Source: Actinoplanes sp. L3-i22 (lineage in GTDB: Bacteria > Actinomycetota > Actinomycetes > Mycobacteriales > Micromonosporaceae). Taken from it: 64,000 bases of DNA. The stretch spans positions 5,216,501 to 5,280,500 of the forward strand of contig NZ_AP024745.1 in NCBI RefSeq assembly GCF_019704555.1, read 5' to 3'. Positions 1 through 8,856 of this stretch are shown here, piece by piece. Both the position numbers and the translations under genes were made by a program. How positions within the stretch are numbered: the stretch's first letter is position 1; every line of letters begins with the position of its first letter. The notes below the pieces were generated by a model. It was not told the DNA's origin, did not search any database, and saw only the letters and a program-made list of their open reading frames with translations.

Positions 1-275
1 GGCCCGCGCACCCCGGCCGCGGCCAGCGCCGGCGCGAACTGCGCCGCGGTCGCCGGCCCGGCGATGCCCAGGGTCGCGGCGCGGACCAGCGCGGGGGAGT
101 GCCCACCGAGCGCGGCGCGGACCGCCGTGACGACTGCCGCCGCCGCGTTGCCGGCGCCCGCGGTCAGCGGGTTGCCGGGGCCGGCTCGCCCCCGCCCGAG
201 GACCGTGCCGCCGGTCGTCGCGACCACGGCGGTCGACGCGGTGCCACCCGCGTCCACGCCCACCACCAGTTCCAT
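1..275 (-). CDS. BadF/BadG-type sugar kinase (N-acetylglucosamine kinase-like), N-terminal part
   Basis: The reverse strand opens at the ATG at 275 and stays open to the window edge, giving 91 residues that begin MELVVGVDAGGTASTAVV. The DAGGT phosphate-binding loop close to the N-terminus is the hallmark of the BadF/BadG/BcrA/BcrD ATPase family, which includes GlcNAc and glucosamine kinases. Position next to an RpiR regulator, a sugar ABC importer and a GH20 hexosaminidase suggests it phosphorylates imported amino sugar in the cytoplasm; that substrate is inferred. It is divergent from the RpiR gene with 77 bp between the starts. The C-terminal part lies outside the window. Confidence 0.8.
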   Translation of the reverse strand, partial: MELVVGVDAGGTASTAVVATTGGTVLGRGRAGPGNPLTAGAGNAAAAVVTAVRAALGGHSPALVRAATLGIAGPATAAQFAPALAAAGVRG

Positions 276-329
276 GAACGAGATCGAAACATAGGAAAGA
301 CTTATTGACTAGACCGCCCGGCGGTCGTA

Positions 330-359
330 ATTTTCATCAACAACGGCGTGCGATGAAAA
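330..359. promoter_or_regulatory. Inverted repeat at the RpiR start, candidate operator
   Basis: TTTTCATC (331-338) and GATGAAAA (352-359) are perfect 8-bp inverted arms separated by 13 bp. The right arm overlaps the ATG at 353. RpiR/SIS regulators bind inverted repeats and often autoregulate, so this is a plausible operator controlling both the kinase and the transport operon. The sequence is visible; the assignment is inference. Confidence 0.4.
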
Positions 360-1279
360 GGATGACCACAGTGACGGGTGAGAGCGGTGGGCTGCTCGGA
401 CGGCTCCGGATCGAGGGTCCGGCGATGCCGGAGGCCCTGGCGAGAATCGCCGAGACGATCCTGAACGATCCGGAGACGGCGGCCAACGCCAGCATCGTCG
501 ACCTGGCCGAGCGCTCCGGGACGTCGACCGCGACGGTCACCCGGTTCAGCCGCACGCTGGGCTTCAAGGGCTATGCGAACCTGCGCGTCGCGATCGCCAC
601 TGAGACCGGCCGGGCCGAGCAGGCCCGGTGGGAGACCGACATCAGCGGCGACATCGCCCCCGGCGACCCGCTCACCGACGTGCTCGGCGTGGTCACCGCC
701 GCCGACACCCGGGCCATCCAGGACACCGCGGCCGGCCTGGACATGGCGTCCATCGAGCGGGTGTCGGCCGCGATCGCCGGCGCCGGCCGGGTGGAGATCT
801 TCGGGCTGGGCAGCAGCGGCACGTCGGCGCGGGAGATGGCGTTCCGGCTCGAACGGATCCGGGTCCCGGTCTGGCACCGCGTCGACTCGCACACCGCGCT
901 GACCAACGCCGCCCTGCTGCTGCCGGGGGACGTGGCCATCGGGTTGTCGCACTCCGGTCGTACCCGGGAAGTGATTGAAACGCTTGCCGAGGCAGCCGAT
1001 CACGGGGCCCTGACCGTGGCGTTGACCAGCTACAGCCGTTCTCCGCTGGCGGAGGTGGCCGACGTCGTGTTCACCACCGCCGTGCAGGAGACCACGTTCC
1101 GCCTGGCCGCGCTCTCCGCATTGCACTCCCAGCTGCTGGTCCTCGACATGATCTACGTCGCGGTCGCCCAGCGCACCTACGAGCGGACCGCCGAGGCACT
1201 CGAGCTCACCGTGCGCGCGGTCGACGCCCATCGCCTTCCCGAGAAGAACCCGACCCGTAATCGGGGCCGGAACAAATAA
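353..1279 (+). CDS. MurR/RpiR-family transcriptional regulator
   Basis: The product has 308 residues from the ATG at 353; an ATG at 362 and an upstream TTG at 305 are alternatives. Residues about 10-90 form the RpiR helix-turn-helix (SIVDLAERSGTSTATVTRFSRTLGF), and residues about 125-265 form a SIS sugar-phosphate isomerase-like domain with the phosphosugar loop GLGSSGTS and the segment GLSHSGRTREVIE. Family members sense phosphorylated sugars and control amino-sugar uptake and catabolism. It starts the block facing away from the kinase, and its TAA overlaps the ATG-rich leader of the binding-protein gene, so it is probably co-transcribed with the importer. Confidence 0.9.
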   Translation: MKRMTTVTGESGGLLGRLRIEGPAMPEALARIAETILNDPETAANASIVDLAERSGTSTATVTRFSRTLGFKGYANLRVAIATETGRAEQARWETDISGDIAPGDPLTDVLGVVTAADTRAIQDTAAGLDMASIERVSAAIAGAGRVEIFGLGSSGTSAREMAFRLERIRVPVWHRVDSHTALTNAALLLPGDVAIGLSHSGRTREVIETLAEAADHGALTVALTSYSRSPLAEVADVVFTTAVQETTFRLAALSALHSQLLVLDMIYVAVAQRTYERTAEALELTVRAVDAHRLPEKNPTRNRGRNK

Positions 1280-1293
1280 TGAAGGAGCACCAT

Positions 1294-2625
1294 ATGCGCC
1301 AACGCCGTTATATCGCCGCCGCCGCCCTGTGTACCGCGACCCTGTTGACCCTGACCGCCTGCGGGGGTGGCGGAACCTCGGCCGCCGGGGACGACGGCTC
1401 GCCGAAGACCGTGCCGAACACCCGCGGCGAGGGCAAGACGCTCACCGTCTGGGTGATGGACGGCGACTACACCGACGCCACCATCAAGGCGATCAACGAC
1501 CAGTTCACCCAGGCCACCGGTGCGCAGGTGGACGTGCAGATCCAGCAGTGGGAGAGCATCACCACCAAGATCAGCACGGCGTTGTCGACCAGCGGCACGC
1601 CGGACGTGCTGGACCTGGGCAACACGCAGGTGCCCGGCTTCGCGGCCAACGGCGGGCTGCTCGACCTGACGCCGTACGCGGATGATCTGCGGCAGGGCCG
1701 CAAGTGGCTCGCGGGTCTGGAGGAACCGGCGACGGTCGACAAGGCGCTCTACGCGGTGCCCGGTTTCGCCGGCGCCCGCGCGGTCATCTACAACAAGAAG
1801 ACCTGGGCCGCCGCCGGGGTCACCGCCGCGCCGACGACCTACGCCGAGCTCACCGCCGCGCTGGACAAGGTGAAGGCGGCCAACCCGGCCGCCGACTTCT
1901 CGCCGTTCTACCTGCCCGGGCAGTACTGGTACGCCGGCATGCAGTTCGTCTGGGACGCCGGCGGCGACATCGCCGCCAGCGACGGCGGTGCCTGGAAGGG
2001 CGGCTTCGCCAGCCCGGAGGCGCAGAAGGGACTGGCCGACTTCAAGACGTTCCAGAACACCTACTCCACCAAGGCGTCGCAGGCCATCGACACCATCACC
2101 CCGGACCAGAACCAGGTCTTCGCCGACGGCAAGACCGCGGCCATCCTGTCGACGGCCGGCTCCCTCGGTCTGATCCAGAAGGCCAACCCCAAGATCAAAA
2201 AAGACGATTTGGGTACGTTCCCGCTGCCCGGCGTGTCCGGAAAGGCGCAGCCCGTGATGCTCGGCGGCTCCGACTGGGGCATCGCCACCAAGAGCGACAC
2301 CCCGGAGCTGGCCCTGCAGTGGACCAAGATCGCCGCCAGCCCGACCGTGCAGGACAAGAACGTGTTCGGCAACGACGGCTGGATCCCGAACAGCACGCAG
2401 GGCATCGAGGCCGCCCAGCCCAGCCTGAACGAGCAGCAGAAGGGCTTCTTCACCGCGGCGCTGACCTCGAAGGCGACCCCGGCCGCCGCGCAGTGGCCGA
2501 CGCTCGAGGGCGACAAGAGCATCAACCAGGTGTTCTCCAACGTCGCCTCCGGCGCGAAGTCGCCCGCGGACGCCGCCAAGGAGTTCGACTCGCACCTCGA
2601 CAGCACGCTCGCCGGCGGTAAGTGA
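1294..2625 (+). CDS. Sugar ABC transporter substrate-binding lipoprotein
   Basis: The product has 443 residues. I start at ATG 1294 because GAAGGAG lies 7 bases upstream; the in-frame ATG at 1279 overlaps the previous stop and has no such site. The signal peptide ends in a lipobox (LTAC) followed by a Gly-rich linker. The body is a family 1 extracellular solute-binding protein (SBP_bac_1), of the type that captures oligosaccharides for MalF/MalG permeases. With GH20 downstream and GH19 nearby, N,N'-diacetylchitobiose or another GlcNAc oligosaccharide is the likely ligand, by analogy with DasA. Residues encoded near 2192-2217 use atypical AT-rich codons. Confidence 0.88.
   Translation: MRQRRYIAAAALCTATLLTLTACGGGGTSAAGDDGSPKTVPNTRGEGKTLTVWVMDGDYTDATIKAINDQFTQATGAQVDVQIQQWESITTKISTALSTSGTPDVLDLGNTQVPGFAANGGLLDLTPYADDLRQGRKWLAGLEEPATVDKALYAVPGFAGARAVIYNKKTWAAAGVTAAPTTYAELTAALDKVKAANPAADFSPFYLPGQYWYAGMQFVWDAGGDIAASDGGAWKGGFASPEAQKGLADFKTFQNTYSTKASQAIDTITPDQNQVFADGKTAAILSTAGSLGLIQKANPKIKKDDLGTFPLPGVSGKAQPVMLGGSDWGIATKSDTPELALQWTKIAASPTVQDKNVFGNDGWIPNSTQGIEAAQPSLNEQQKGFFTAALTSKATPAAAQWPTLEGDKSINQVFSNVASGAKSPADAAKEFDSHLDSTLAGGK
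2192..2217 (+). repeat. Dispersed AT-rich element, copy a
   Basis: AGATCAAAA at 2192-2200 is followed by GATTT and GGGTACG ending at 2217. It lies inside the binding-protein gene and encodes an AAA-rich Lys-Asp stretch that is unlike the flanking codon use. It resembles the other copies listed in the window. Confidence 0.45.
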
Positions 2626-3602
2626 CCGTCGTGCCCGCGACCACCGTTCTCAAGGATGCGGCCGGCACCACGCCGGCCGCACCACCCCCGCCCGCGCGGC
2701 GGCCCGGCCGGCGCCGGCGTGACCTGGCGCCGTTGTGGCTGCTCAGCCCGGCCGGCCTGGTGCTGGCCGTGGTCACGCTCGCGCCGATCGGCTTCCTGCT
2801 GTTCACCGCGTTCACCGACTACAACCAGCGGACGCTGTTCACCGGCAGGTACTCCTACGTCGGCTTCGACCAGTTCGGCGAACTGCTCGCGGACCCCGCG
2901 TTCTGGGCGTCGCTGCTGCGCACGGTGCTGTTCACCGCGGCGATGGTGGCCGGCAGCGTGCTGATCGGGATGGGCGTCTCGCACCTGCTCACCCGGCTCG
3001 GGCTGTGGATGCGCTACACCGTCACGGTCGTGCTGATCGTGGCCTGGGCGATGCCGAACGTGGCGTCGTCGCTGGTCTGGAACTGGCTGTTCCAGCCCGG
3101 CTACGGGATCGTCAACTGGGCACTGGACCAGCTCGGGATCTTCGGGGACACCACGGATCTGAACTGGGCACAGGACCCGACCCGGGCGTACATCGCGATC
3201 TGGTTCCTGATCGTCTGGCAGGCGGTGCCGTTCATCGCACTGACGCTCAACGCCGCCGAGACGCAGGTGCCCGTCGAGTACAAGGAGGCGGCCCGGCTGG
3301 ACGGCGCGACCGAGCGCGCGGTCTATCGGATCGTCGTGCTCAACCACCTGCGGCCCACCCTGCTGCTGGTCACCATCCTGTCGGTGATCTGGGACTACAA
3401 CGTCTTCAACCAGATCTGGCTGATCTCGCGCGGCGGGCCCGGCGACTCGACGTCGACGCTGGGCGTGTTCACCTACAAGACCGCGTTCGTCGGCTTCCAC
3501 ATCGGCCAGGGCGCGGCCATCTCGGTGGTCACCACGCTGCTGCTGCTCGGGCTGACCGCGTTCTACATCCGGCGCCTGCTGAAATCGGGGGAGGACCTGT
3601 GA
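2622..3602 (+). CDS. ABC sugar permease, MalF/UgpA type
   Basis: The product has 326 residues from a GTG whose first four bases overlap the binding-protein stop (GTGA), indicating translational coupling. A basic Pro-rich cytoplasmic N-terminus of about 40 residues precedes six transmembrane helices. The EAA loop is visible near residue 225 (EYKEAARLDGA). This is the first integral membrane subunit of a CUT1-type carbohydrate importer. No ATPase is encoded in the operon. Confidence 0.9.
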   Translation: MTVVPATTVLKDAAGTTPAAPPPPARRPGRRRRDLAPLWLLSPAGLVLAVVTLAPIGFLLFTAFTDYNQRTLFTGRYSYVGFDQFGELLADPAFWASLLRTVLFTAAMVAGSVLIGMGVSHLLTRLGLWMRYTVTVVLIVAWAMPNVASSLVWNWLFQPGYGIVNWALDQLGIFGDTTDLNWAQDPTRAYIAIWFLIVWQAVPFIALTLNAAETQVPVEYKEAARLDGATERAVYRIVVLNHLRPTLLLVTILSVIWDYNVFNQIWLISRGGPGDSTSTLGVFTYKTAFVGFHIGQGAAISVVTTLLLLGLTAFYIRRLLKSGEDL

Positions 3603-4426
3603 GGCCACGCGGCCGCTGGGCGGTCAACAGCATCGCGGCGATCTTCTGCCTGGTGTGGATCTTCCCGGTCTACTGGATGGTCAACACCGCGTTCAAGCCG
3701 CGGCCGGAGGTGATGACCGCCACCCCGCACTTCGTGCCCTACCACCCGACGGTCAGCAACTTCGTCAACGCGGTCACGCAGGAAAATTTCCTCGTCAACC
3801 TGCGCAACAGCGTGATCGTGGTGGTGTTGACCGTGGCGGCGTCGATCGTGTTGGGAATTTTCGCCGCCGCCGCGCTGTCCCGGTTCCGGTTCCGCGGCCG
3901 GCGCACCATCATGGTCGTCATCCTGGCCGTGCAGATGCTGCCCGGCACCGCCCTGCTGATCCCGATGTTCGTCATGTTCAACAGCCTCGACCTGCTCGGG
4001 ACGTACGCGGCGCTGGTGCTGGCCTACGTCGCCACGGTCCTGCCGTTCTCGATCTGGGTGATGCGCGGCTTCTTCGTCGCCATCCCGGCCGAGGTCGAGG
4101 AGGCCGCCTACATGGACGGCGCCAGCACCTGGGGCGTGCTCACCAAGGTGCTGTTCCCGCTGGTCGCACCGGGAGTCATCTCGACCAGCATCTTCGCGTT
4201 CATCGCGGCGTGGAACGACTACCTGTTCGCCTACACGTTCATGCAGGACCAGAGCCGGTACACGCTGCCGGTGTGGCTGGCCTCGTTCACCAACCCGCAC
4301 ACCGGCACCGACTTCGGCGGGCAGATGGCCGCCTCGGTCCTGTTCTCCGTCCCGGTCGTCGTGTTCTTCCTGATCATTCAGCGCAACCTCGTCGCCGGAA
4401 TGTCCGCCGGCGCTGTGAAGGGCTAG
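3599..4426 (+). CDS. ABC sugar permease, MalG/UgpE type
   Basis: The product has 275 residues. The GTG at 3599 overlaps the preceding TGA by four bases, and the protein then runs straight into the first membrane helix. Six helices and an EAA loop (EVEEAAYMDGA) mark the second CUT1 permease subunit. It pairs with the upstream permease and binding protein. Two AT-rich islands (GGAAAATTTCC at 3781 and GGAATTTTCG at 3854) interrupt otherwise GC-rich codons. Confidence 0.9.
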   Translation: MRPRGRWAVNSIAAIFCLVWIFPVYWMVNTAFKPRPEVMTATPHFVPYHPTVSNFVNAVTQENFLVNLRNSVIVVVLTVAASIVLGIFAAAALSRFRFRGRRTIMVVILAVQMLPGTALLIPMFVMFNSLDLLGTYAALVLAYVATVLPFSIWVMRGFFVAIPAEVEEAAYMDGASTWGVLTKVLFPLVAPGVISTSIFAFIAAWNDYLFAYTFMQDQSRYTLPVWLASFTNPHTGTDFGGQMAASVLFSVPVVVFFLIIQRNLVAGMSAGAVKG

Positions 4427-4434
4427 GTTCCACC

Positions 4435-6150
4435 TTGTTCGACTCCCGCCGGTCCACCCCTGCGGTCGACTCCAGCCGGCCCGCCTCTGTGGTCGAGTCC
4501 AGCCGGTCCACCCCTGCCGTCGACTCCAGCCGGACCACCCCTCGGCTGACCCCGCGCCCGCTCGCCCTCACCACCGATGAGGGCGAGCTCGTCCTGAGCT
4601 CCCGCAGCACCCTGTCGGCGCCCGACGAGCTCAGCGGCGTGCTCGCCTGGCTCCAGCAGGCGCTGCGGCCGGCCACCGGTCTGCCGTTCCGCGAGGCGGA
4701 CGATGCCACGATCACTCTCGGTCTCGCCGACGATCTCGGCCCCGAGGCGTACCGGCTCACGGTCACCGCCGAGCGGGTGACGATCATCGGCGGCGGCGCG
4801 GCCGGAGTCTTCTACGGCTGCCAGGCGCTGCGGCAACTTTTGCCGGCGGAAATTTTCCGCCGGTCGCAGGTGGCGGGGTGGCGCTGGGCGATTCCGGCGG
4901 TGGAAATTTTCGACGAGCCGCGGTTCGTCTGGCGCGGGGCGATGCTCGACGTGGCCCGGCACTTCCTGCCCAAGCACGACGTGCTGCGCTTCATCGACCT
5001 GATGGCGCTGCACAAACTCAACACGCTGCACTGGCACCTGACCGACGACCAGGGCTGGCGGGTCGAGATCAAGAAGTACCCGCGGCTCACCGAGGTCGGC
5101 GCGTGGCGCCGGGAGAGCCAGGTCGGCGCGGTCCGCGAGTCACCGGCGGACGGTCGCCCGCACGGCGGTTTCTACACCCAGGACGACGTCCGGGAGATCG
5201 TCGCCTACGCCGCCGAGCGCTTCGTCACGATCGTCCCGGAGATCGAGTCCCCCGGTCACGTGCAGGCCGCGCTGGCCGCGTATCCGCAGCTCGGCGTCGC
5301 CGGGGTGCCGCTGGAGGTCTACACCCGCTGGGGGATCAACCGGAACATCCTCAACGTGGAGGAAAGCACCGTCGACTTCTTCCGCGACGTGCTCGACGAG
5401 GTCCTCGAGCTGTTCCCGTCCCGCTGGATCGGCGTCGGCGGCGACGAGTGCCCGCGCGACCAGTGGCGCGACGACCCGCGGACCCGGCAGCGGATGATCG
5501 AACTCGGTCTGACCCGGGAGGAGGAGCTGCAGGCCTGGTTCATCCGGCGCCTCGACGACCACCTGACCGCGGCCGGCCGGCGACTGTTCGGCTGGGACGA
5601 GATCCTCGAGGGCGACCTCGCGCCCGGCACCACCATCGCCAGCTGGCGCGGTATGACCGGCGCGGTCGCCGCCGCGCGCCGCGGCTACGACGTGGTGGCC
5701 TGCCCCGACGATCAGGTCTATCTCGACTACCGGCAGTCCGACTCGCCGGACGAGCCGATCCCGGTCTCCATCCCGCTGACCGTCGCCGACGTCTACGCCT
5801 TCGACCCGGTGCCGGCCGAGCTCACCCCGGACGAGGCGCGGCACGTCCTCGGTGGCCAGGCCAACCTCTGGACCGAGCACGCCGACTCCCCGCGCACCGT
5901 CGACTACCTGGCCTTTCCCCGCCTGTGCGCGGTCGCCGAAGCCCTCTGGAGCCCGGCCGGTGGCGACTACGCCGACTTCGCCGGCCGGCTCACCCACCAT
6001 CTTCGCCGCCTCGACGCGCTCGGCGTCGAGTACCGCCGGCCCGACGGCCCGCTGCCCTGGCAGCGCCGCCCCGGCGTGCCCGGCCGCCCGGACACCCGCC
6101 AGCAGCGCGCCGCGCACATCGCGCGCCTGGTCGAGAACATCGCCCGCTGA
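4435..6150 (+). CDS. GH20 beta-N-acetylhexosaminidase, no signal peptide
   Basis: The product has 571 residues from TTG 4435; GTG 4489 is an alternative, so the start is uncertain. After a repetitive leader come a GH20b N-terminal domain (about 45-150) and the GH20 TIM barrel with TLHWHLTDDQGWR and the catalytic Asp-Glu pair in VGGDE near residue 341. GH20 enzymes remove terminal GlcNAc or GalNAc by substrate-assisted catalysis. There is no export signal, so it probably cleaves imported chitobiose in the cytoplasm. It follows the permease by 8 bp and closes the import operon. Confidence 0.9.
   Translation: MFDSRRSTPAVDSSRPASVVESSRSTPAVDSSRTTPRLTPRPLALTTDEGELVLSSRSTLSAPDELSGVLAWLQQALRPATGLPFREADDATITLGLADDLGPEAYRLTVTAERVTIIGGGAAGVFYGCQALRQLLPAEIFRRSQVAGWRWAIPAVEIFDEPRFVWRGAMLDVARHFLPKHDVLRFIDLMALHKLNTLHWHLTDDQGWRVEIKKYPRLTEVGAWRRESQVGAVRESPADGRPHGGFYTQDDVREIVAYAAERFVTIVPEIESPGHVQAALAAYPQLGVAGVPLEVYTRWGINRNILNVEESTVDFFRDVLDEVLELFPSRWIGVGGDECPRDQWRDDPRTRQRMIELGLTREEELQAWFIRRLDDHLTAAGRRLFGWDEILEGDLAPGTTIASWRGMTGAVAAARRGYDVVACPDDQVYLDYRQSDSPDEPIPVSIPLTVADVYAFDPVPAELTPDEARHVLGGQANLWTEHADSPRTVDYLAFPRLCAVAEALWSPAGGDYADFAGRLTHHLRRLDALGVEYRRPDGPLPWQRRPGVPGRPDTRQQRAAHIARLVENIAR
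4441..4548 (+). repeat. Four tandem 27-bp units at the 5' end of the GH20 gene
   Basis: Four units begin at 4441, 4468, 4495 and 4522. Each carries GACTCC(A/C)GCCGG or a close variant and encodes a 9-residue motif such as DSSRSTPAV. The tract lies between the TTG start and the first conserved GH20 residues, so it is either a disordered N-terminal tail or an untranslated spacer if the true start is downstream. Confidence 0.75.
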
Positions 6151-6161
6151 GGGGACCACGC

Positions 6162-7382
6162 ATGACGTTTCTGACCAGCCGCCGGGGCCTGCTGATCGTC
6201 GCTTCCAGCGCCTTCACCGGCCTGCTGACCGGCGCTTATCTTCCGACTCCGGCCAACGCGGCGCCGCGCTGGACCGCCGGGTGCAGCCCGGCCTCGGTAC
6301 GCTCCGGCTTCGACTTCCTGAAGAACAAATTCGACGAGTACGGCAGTGGCGACGCCCTGCGCGTGCCCCGCAGCTACACCGGTGGTTTCTTCGAGACGCC
6401 GACCTGGACGTTCGTCAGTTCGTTCACCTACGACGACGCGCTGGTCATCCTGGCGTGGCTGGCGCGCGGGGACGTCGAGCGGGCCGTCCTGCTCGGTGAC
6501 ACGCTGCTCTACGCGCAGCAGCACGATCCGATCGGGGACGGGCGGACCCGGGCGTCCTATCAGCCGGACTCGTTCACGGTGCTGACCGGGACGCTCGACA
6601 TCGGCTCACCGGCCGCCTACACCGGCAACCAGGCGTGGACCGGCATGGCGTTCGCGCACCTCTACGCGCGGACCGGGCAGCGGCGCTTCCTGGACGGGGC
6701 GCTGCGGCTGGGTGGTTGGATATTTTCCAACACGCTCGACGTGGCCCGGGCTCCCTACGGCTACACCGGCGGGCGCAGTGCCGACGACCAGCCGATCACG
6801 TACAAGGCGACCGAGCACAACATCGACGTCGGCGCGTTCTTCACGATGCTGGGGTCGCTGACCGGGAACCGGGTCTGGCGGGACCGGGCGAAGACGGCAT
6901 TTTCCTTCGTGGCCGCGATGCAGGAATCCTCCACCGGGCACCTGTGGACCGGCACCGACCCGGACGGGGTCACCGTCAACCGTGCGCCGATCCCGGAGGA
7001 CGTGCAGGTGTGGGCGTTCCTGGCGACGCTCGACGAGCGGTACCGGCGGTCGGTCACCTGGGTGCTGGACCACCTGTCCGCGTCCGACGCGGGGGTGCAC
7101 GGGGTCAGCTTCAGCAACGCCGACACCAGCAAGGTGTGGCTGGAGGGGACCGGGCAGACGGCACTCGCGCTGGCGGTCCGCCGGGGCAAGGGCGACGCGT
7201 TGCTGAGCAAGCGGCTGCTGTGGAACATCTCGCAGGCCCAGGGGTCGAACGGTGGCATTCCGGCGGCGTCGAGCGACGGGTTGGACACCGGGTTCGGCGA
7301 CCTCTACTACCGGAGTTTCCACACCGGGGCGACCGCGTGGTACCTGCTGGCGGCGCTGGGCAGCAACCCGTTCCGGCTCTAG
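6162..7382 (+). CDS. Tat-exported (alpha/alpha)6-barrel protein, glycosidase-like
   Basis: The product has 406 residues from ATG 6162, after GGGGACC. The N-terminus carries a twin-arginine signal (SRRGLLIVASS) and an Ala-x-Ala cleavage region near residue 37. The mature part has repeated helical hairpins with aromatic and acidic residues (SYTGGFFETPTWTF, NQAWTGMAFAHLY, TYKATEHNIDVGAFF), typical of six-hairpin glycosidases. I cannot assign a GH family or substrate. It lies 11 bp after GH20 in the same direction and probably belongs to the same operon, although it acts outside the cell. Confidence 0.7.
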   Translation: MTFLTSRRGLLIVASSAFTGLLTGAYLPTPANAAPRWTAGCSPASVRSGFDFLKNKFDEYGSGDALRVPRSYTGGFFETPTWTFVSSFTYDDALVILAWLARGDVERAVLLGDTLLYAQQHDPIGDGRTRASYQPDSFTVLTGTLDIGSPAAYTGNQAWTGMAFAHLYARTGQRRFLDGALRLGGWIFSNTLDVARAPYGYTGGRSADDQPITYKATEHNIDVGAFFTMLGSLTGNRVWRDRAKTAFSFVAAMQESSTGHLWTGTDPDGVTVNRAPIPEDVQVWAFLATLDERYRRSVTWVLDHLSASDAGVHGVSFSNADTSKVWLEGTGQTALALAVRRGKGDALLSKRLLWNISQAQGSNGGIPAASSDGLDTGFGDLYYRSFHTGATAWYLLAALGSNPFRL

Positions 7383-7390
7383 TTCCGCGT

Positions 7391-7420
7391 TGGGGGTACG
7401 GCGCTCACGCCGTACCCCCA
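7391..7420. terminator. Bidirectional hairpin terminator
   Basis: A perfect 13-bp stem (TGGGGGTACGGCG at 7391-7403, its complement at 7408-7420) encloses a 4-base loop and is followed on the plus strand by ATTAG and a T-rich run near 7431. It sits between the convergent six-hairpin and chitinase genes. Confidence 0.85.
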
Positions 7421-7441
7421 ATTAGGTGTTGATTTTTTCTT

Positions 7442-8536
7442 TCAGCAGGAGAGGTTGGCGCCGGGGGTGACGCCGAGGATGCCGGTGAAGCGGTTGTAGG
7501 CGTCGACGCGGCTCTGGACCTGGGCGGGGTTGCCGCCGTTGCACTCCAGCGAGCCGTTGATGCTGCGGATGGTCTCGCCGAAGCCGCGGCTGTTGACCAT
7601 GGCGTCGTGCGGGGTCATCGTGCCCGGGCCGCGCTGCGTCATCCAGTACCAGACGGCGGTCTGGTAGGCGACCGACGCCTCGTTCTTGACCCGGTCCGGG
7701 TTGTTCAGCAGGTCGATGCCGAGCGCGTCGCCGGCCGCCTTGTAGTTGAAGTTCCAGCTCAGCTGGATCGGGCCGCGGCCGTGGTAGGCGTTCTGCCCGG
7801 CCGGGCAACCGTAGGACTGGCTCCGGTCACAGTAGAGCGGCCAGTTCGCCTGGTTGATCTCCTCGACGTAGACCAGGCCGCCGGACTCGTGGTTGACGTT
7901 GGCCAGGAACGCCGCCGCCTCCTGCTTCTTCACCGTGTCACTGCCGGTGGTGGTGAACGCAGGAAACTTTTTCACAGCGTCGATCAGGCCGGCGTAGGAG
8001 TAGAAGCCGATCCGGTTCGGGAACATCTGGTTGAACTGCGCCTCGGTGACCGGGAAGCTCCCGGAGCCGGTGGGCGGCGGGGTGGTGGTGCCGCCGCCGG
8101 AGCAGCTGTAGGGCGACCAGTACCAGGTGCTGATGACCGGGTCGTAGCCCGGGTTCTCGTGCGAGGCCTGGTAGTAGAGGCCGTTGGTGTAGCGGACGAT
8201 CGCGCCGGCCGCGTAGTACTGGCCCGCCACCCAGTTCGGGTAGCTGCAGGTCGCCGGGGGTGTGGTCGTGCCGCCGCCGCCACCGCAGGTGCCGTTGTCG
8301 GCCCAGACGCCGGAGCCGCCGGTGCTCGGGGTCTCGCCCTGGGTCCACCACTTGGCGGTCCAGTTGTGGCTGCTGTACGAGGCGGTCATGCCACCGGTGT
8401 ACACCTGCGAGCTGCTGTACGCGGTGACACAGGCCGCGGCGGCGTTCGAGGCGGTCATCGGCAGCAGGGCAGCGGCGGCGCCGGCGATGGCGACACTCAC
8501 CGCGGCCAGGATCGACACAAGCCGTCTTCTGGGCAT
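7442..8536 (-). CDS. Secreted GH19 chitinase with two chitin-binding modules
   Basis: The product has 364 residues; the start at 8536 has GGAAGG upstream. A signal peptide (about 1-34) is followed by two CBM5/12-like modules (about 35-85 with AKWWTQG, and 98-145 with AGAIVRYTNGLYYQA), joined by Gly/Thr/Pro linkers. The C-terminal GH19 domain starts near residue 160, with the catalytic Glu in NHESGG and the conserved segment GRGPIQLSWNFNY. It hydrolyses chitin outside the cell. Products could feed the adjacent importer, which fits the amino-sugar block, though it is transcribed convergently. Confidence 0.95.
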   Translation of the reverse strand: MPRRRLVSILAAVSVAIAGAAAALLPMTASNAAAACVTAYSSSQVYTGGMTASYSSHNWTAKWWTQGETPSTGGSGVWADNGTCGGGGGTTTPPATCSYPNWVAGQYYAAGAIVRYTNGLYYQASHENPGYDPVISTWYWSPYSCSGGGTTTPPPTGSGSFPVTEAQFNQMFPNRIGFYSYAGLIDAVKKFPAFTTTGSDTVKKQEAAAFLANVNHESGGLVYVEEINQANWPLYCDRSQSYGCPAGQNAYHGRGPIQLSWNFNYKAAGDALGIDLLNNPDRVKNEASVAYQTAVWYWMTQRGPGTMTPHDAMVNSRGFGETIRSINGSLECNGGNPAQVQSRVDAYNRFTGILGVTPGANLSC

Positions 8537-8856
8537 AGTTCACCTTCCGTACGTCGGGGACGTACTGGCTGGAGAGGGGATGAGAGGTACATCGACTCAA
8601 CTAGATGCCGGGGGATGCCGTCAAGCTATCTGTTAAGAAACTTCAAGAATTGTTGCGGGGCGTAGGGATCGGGAGTGCCTGCGAGCCTGACCGAGCACGC
8701 GCGGTGCCGCTGCGGTGACGAATATCGGCCGGGGGTGCCGCGGTGCGGCCGGGGTCCCCCGCGGCGCGCCGAAGAAGTTGGTTTCTTTCCTCCGTCCACC
8801 GGCTTGGGCAGCGCGTCGGTGAATCGAGCGGCGCTGCCGGTCCGGCAGGGTGGCGG
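8537..8856. other. Intergenic region upstream of the chitinase gene
   Basis: This 320-bp stretch holds no convincing gene. The part next to the chitinase (8620-8660) is AT-rich with TTCTTGAAG and TTTCTTAAC on the minus strand, probably the chitinase promoter, although I cannot fix -35 and -10 boxes. A small inverted repeat, CTGCCGG / CCGGCAG (8834-8848), lies just beyond the stop of the WYL gene and may end its transcript. Confidence 0.5.

Noticed and set aside
304..317. TTGACTAGACC as a DasR (dre) site
   Set aside because: Only half of the TGGTCTAGACCA consensus matches, and the local regulator is RpiR, not GntR.
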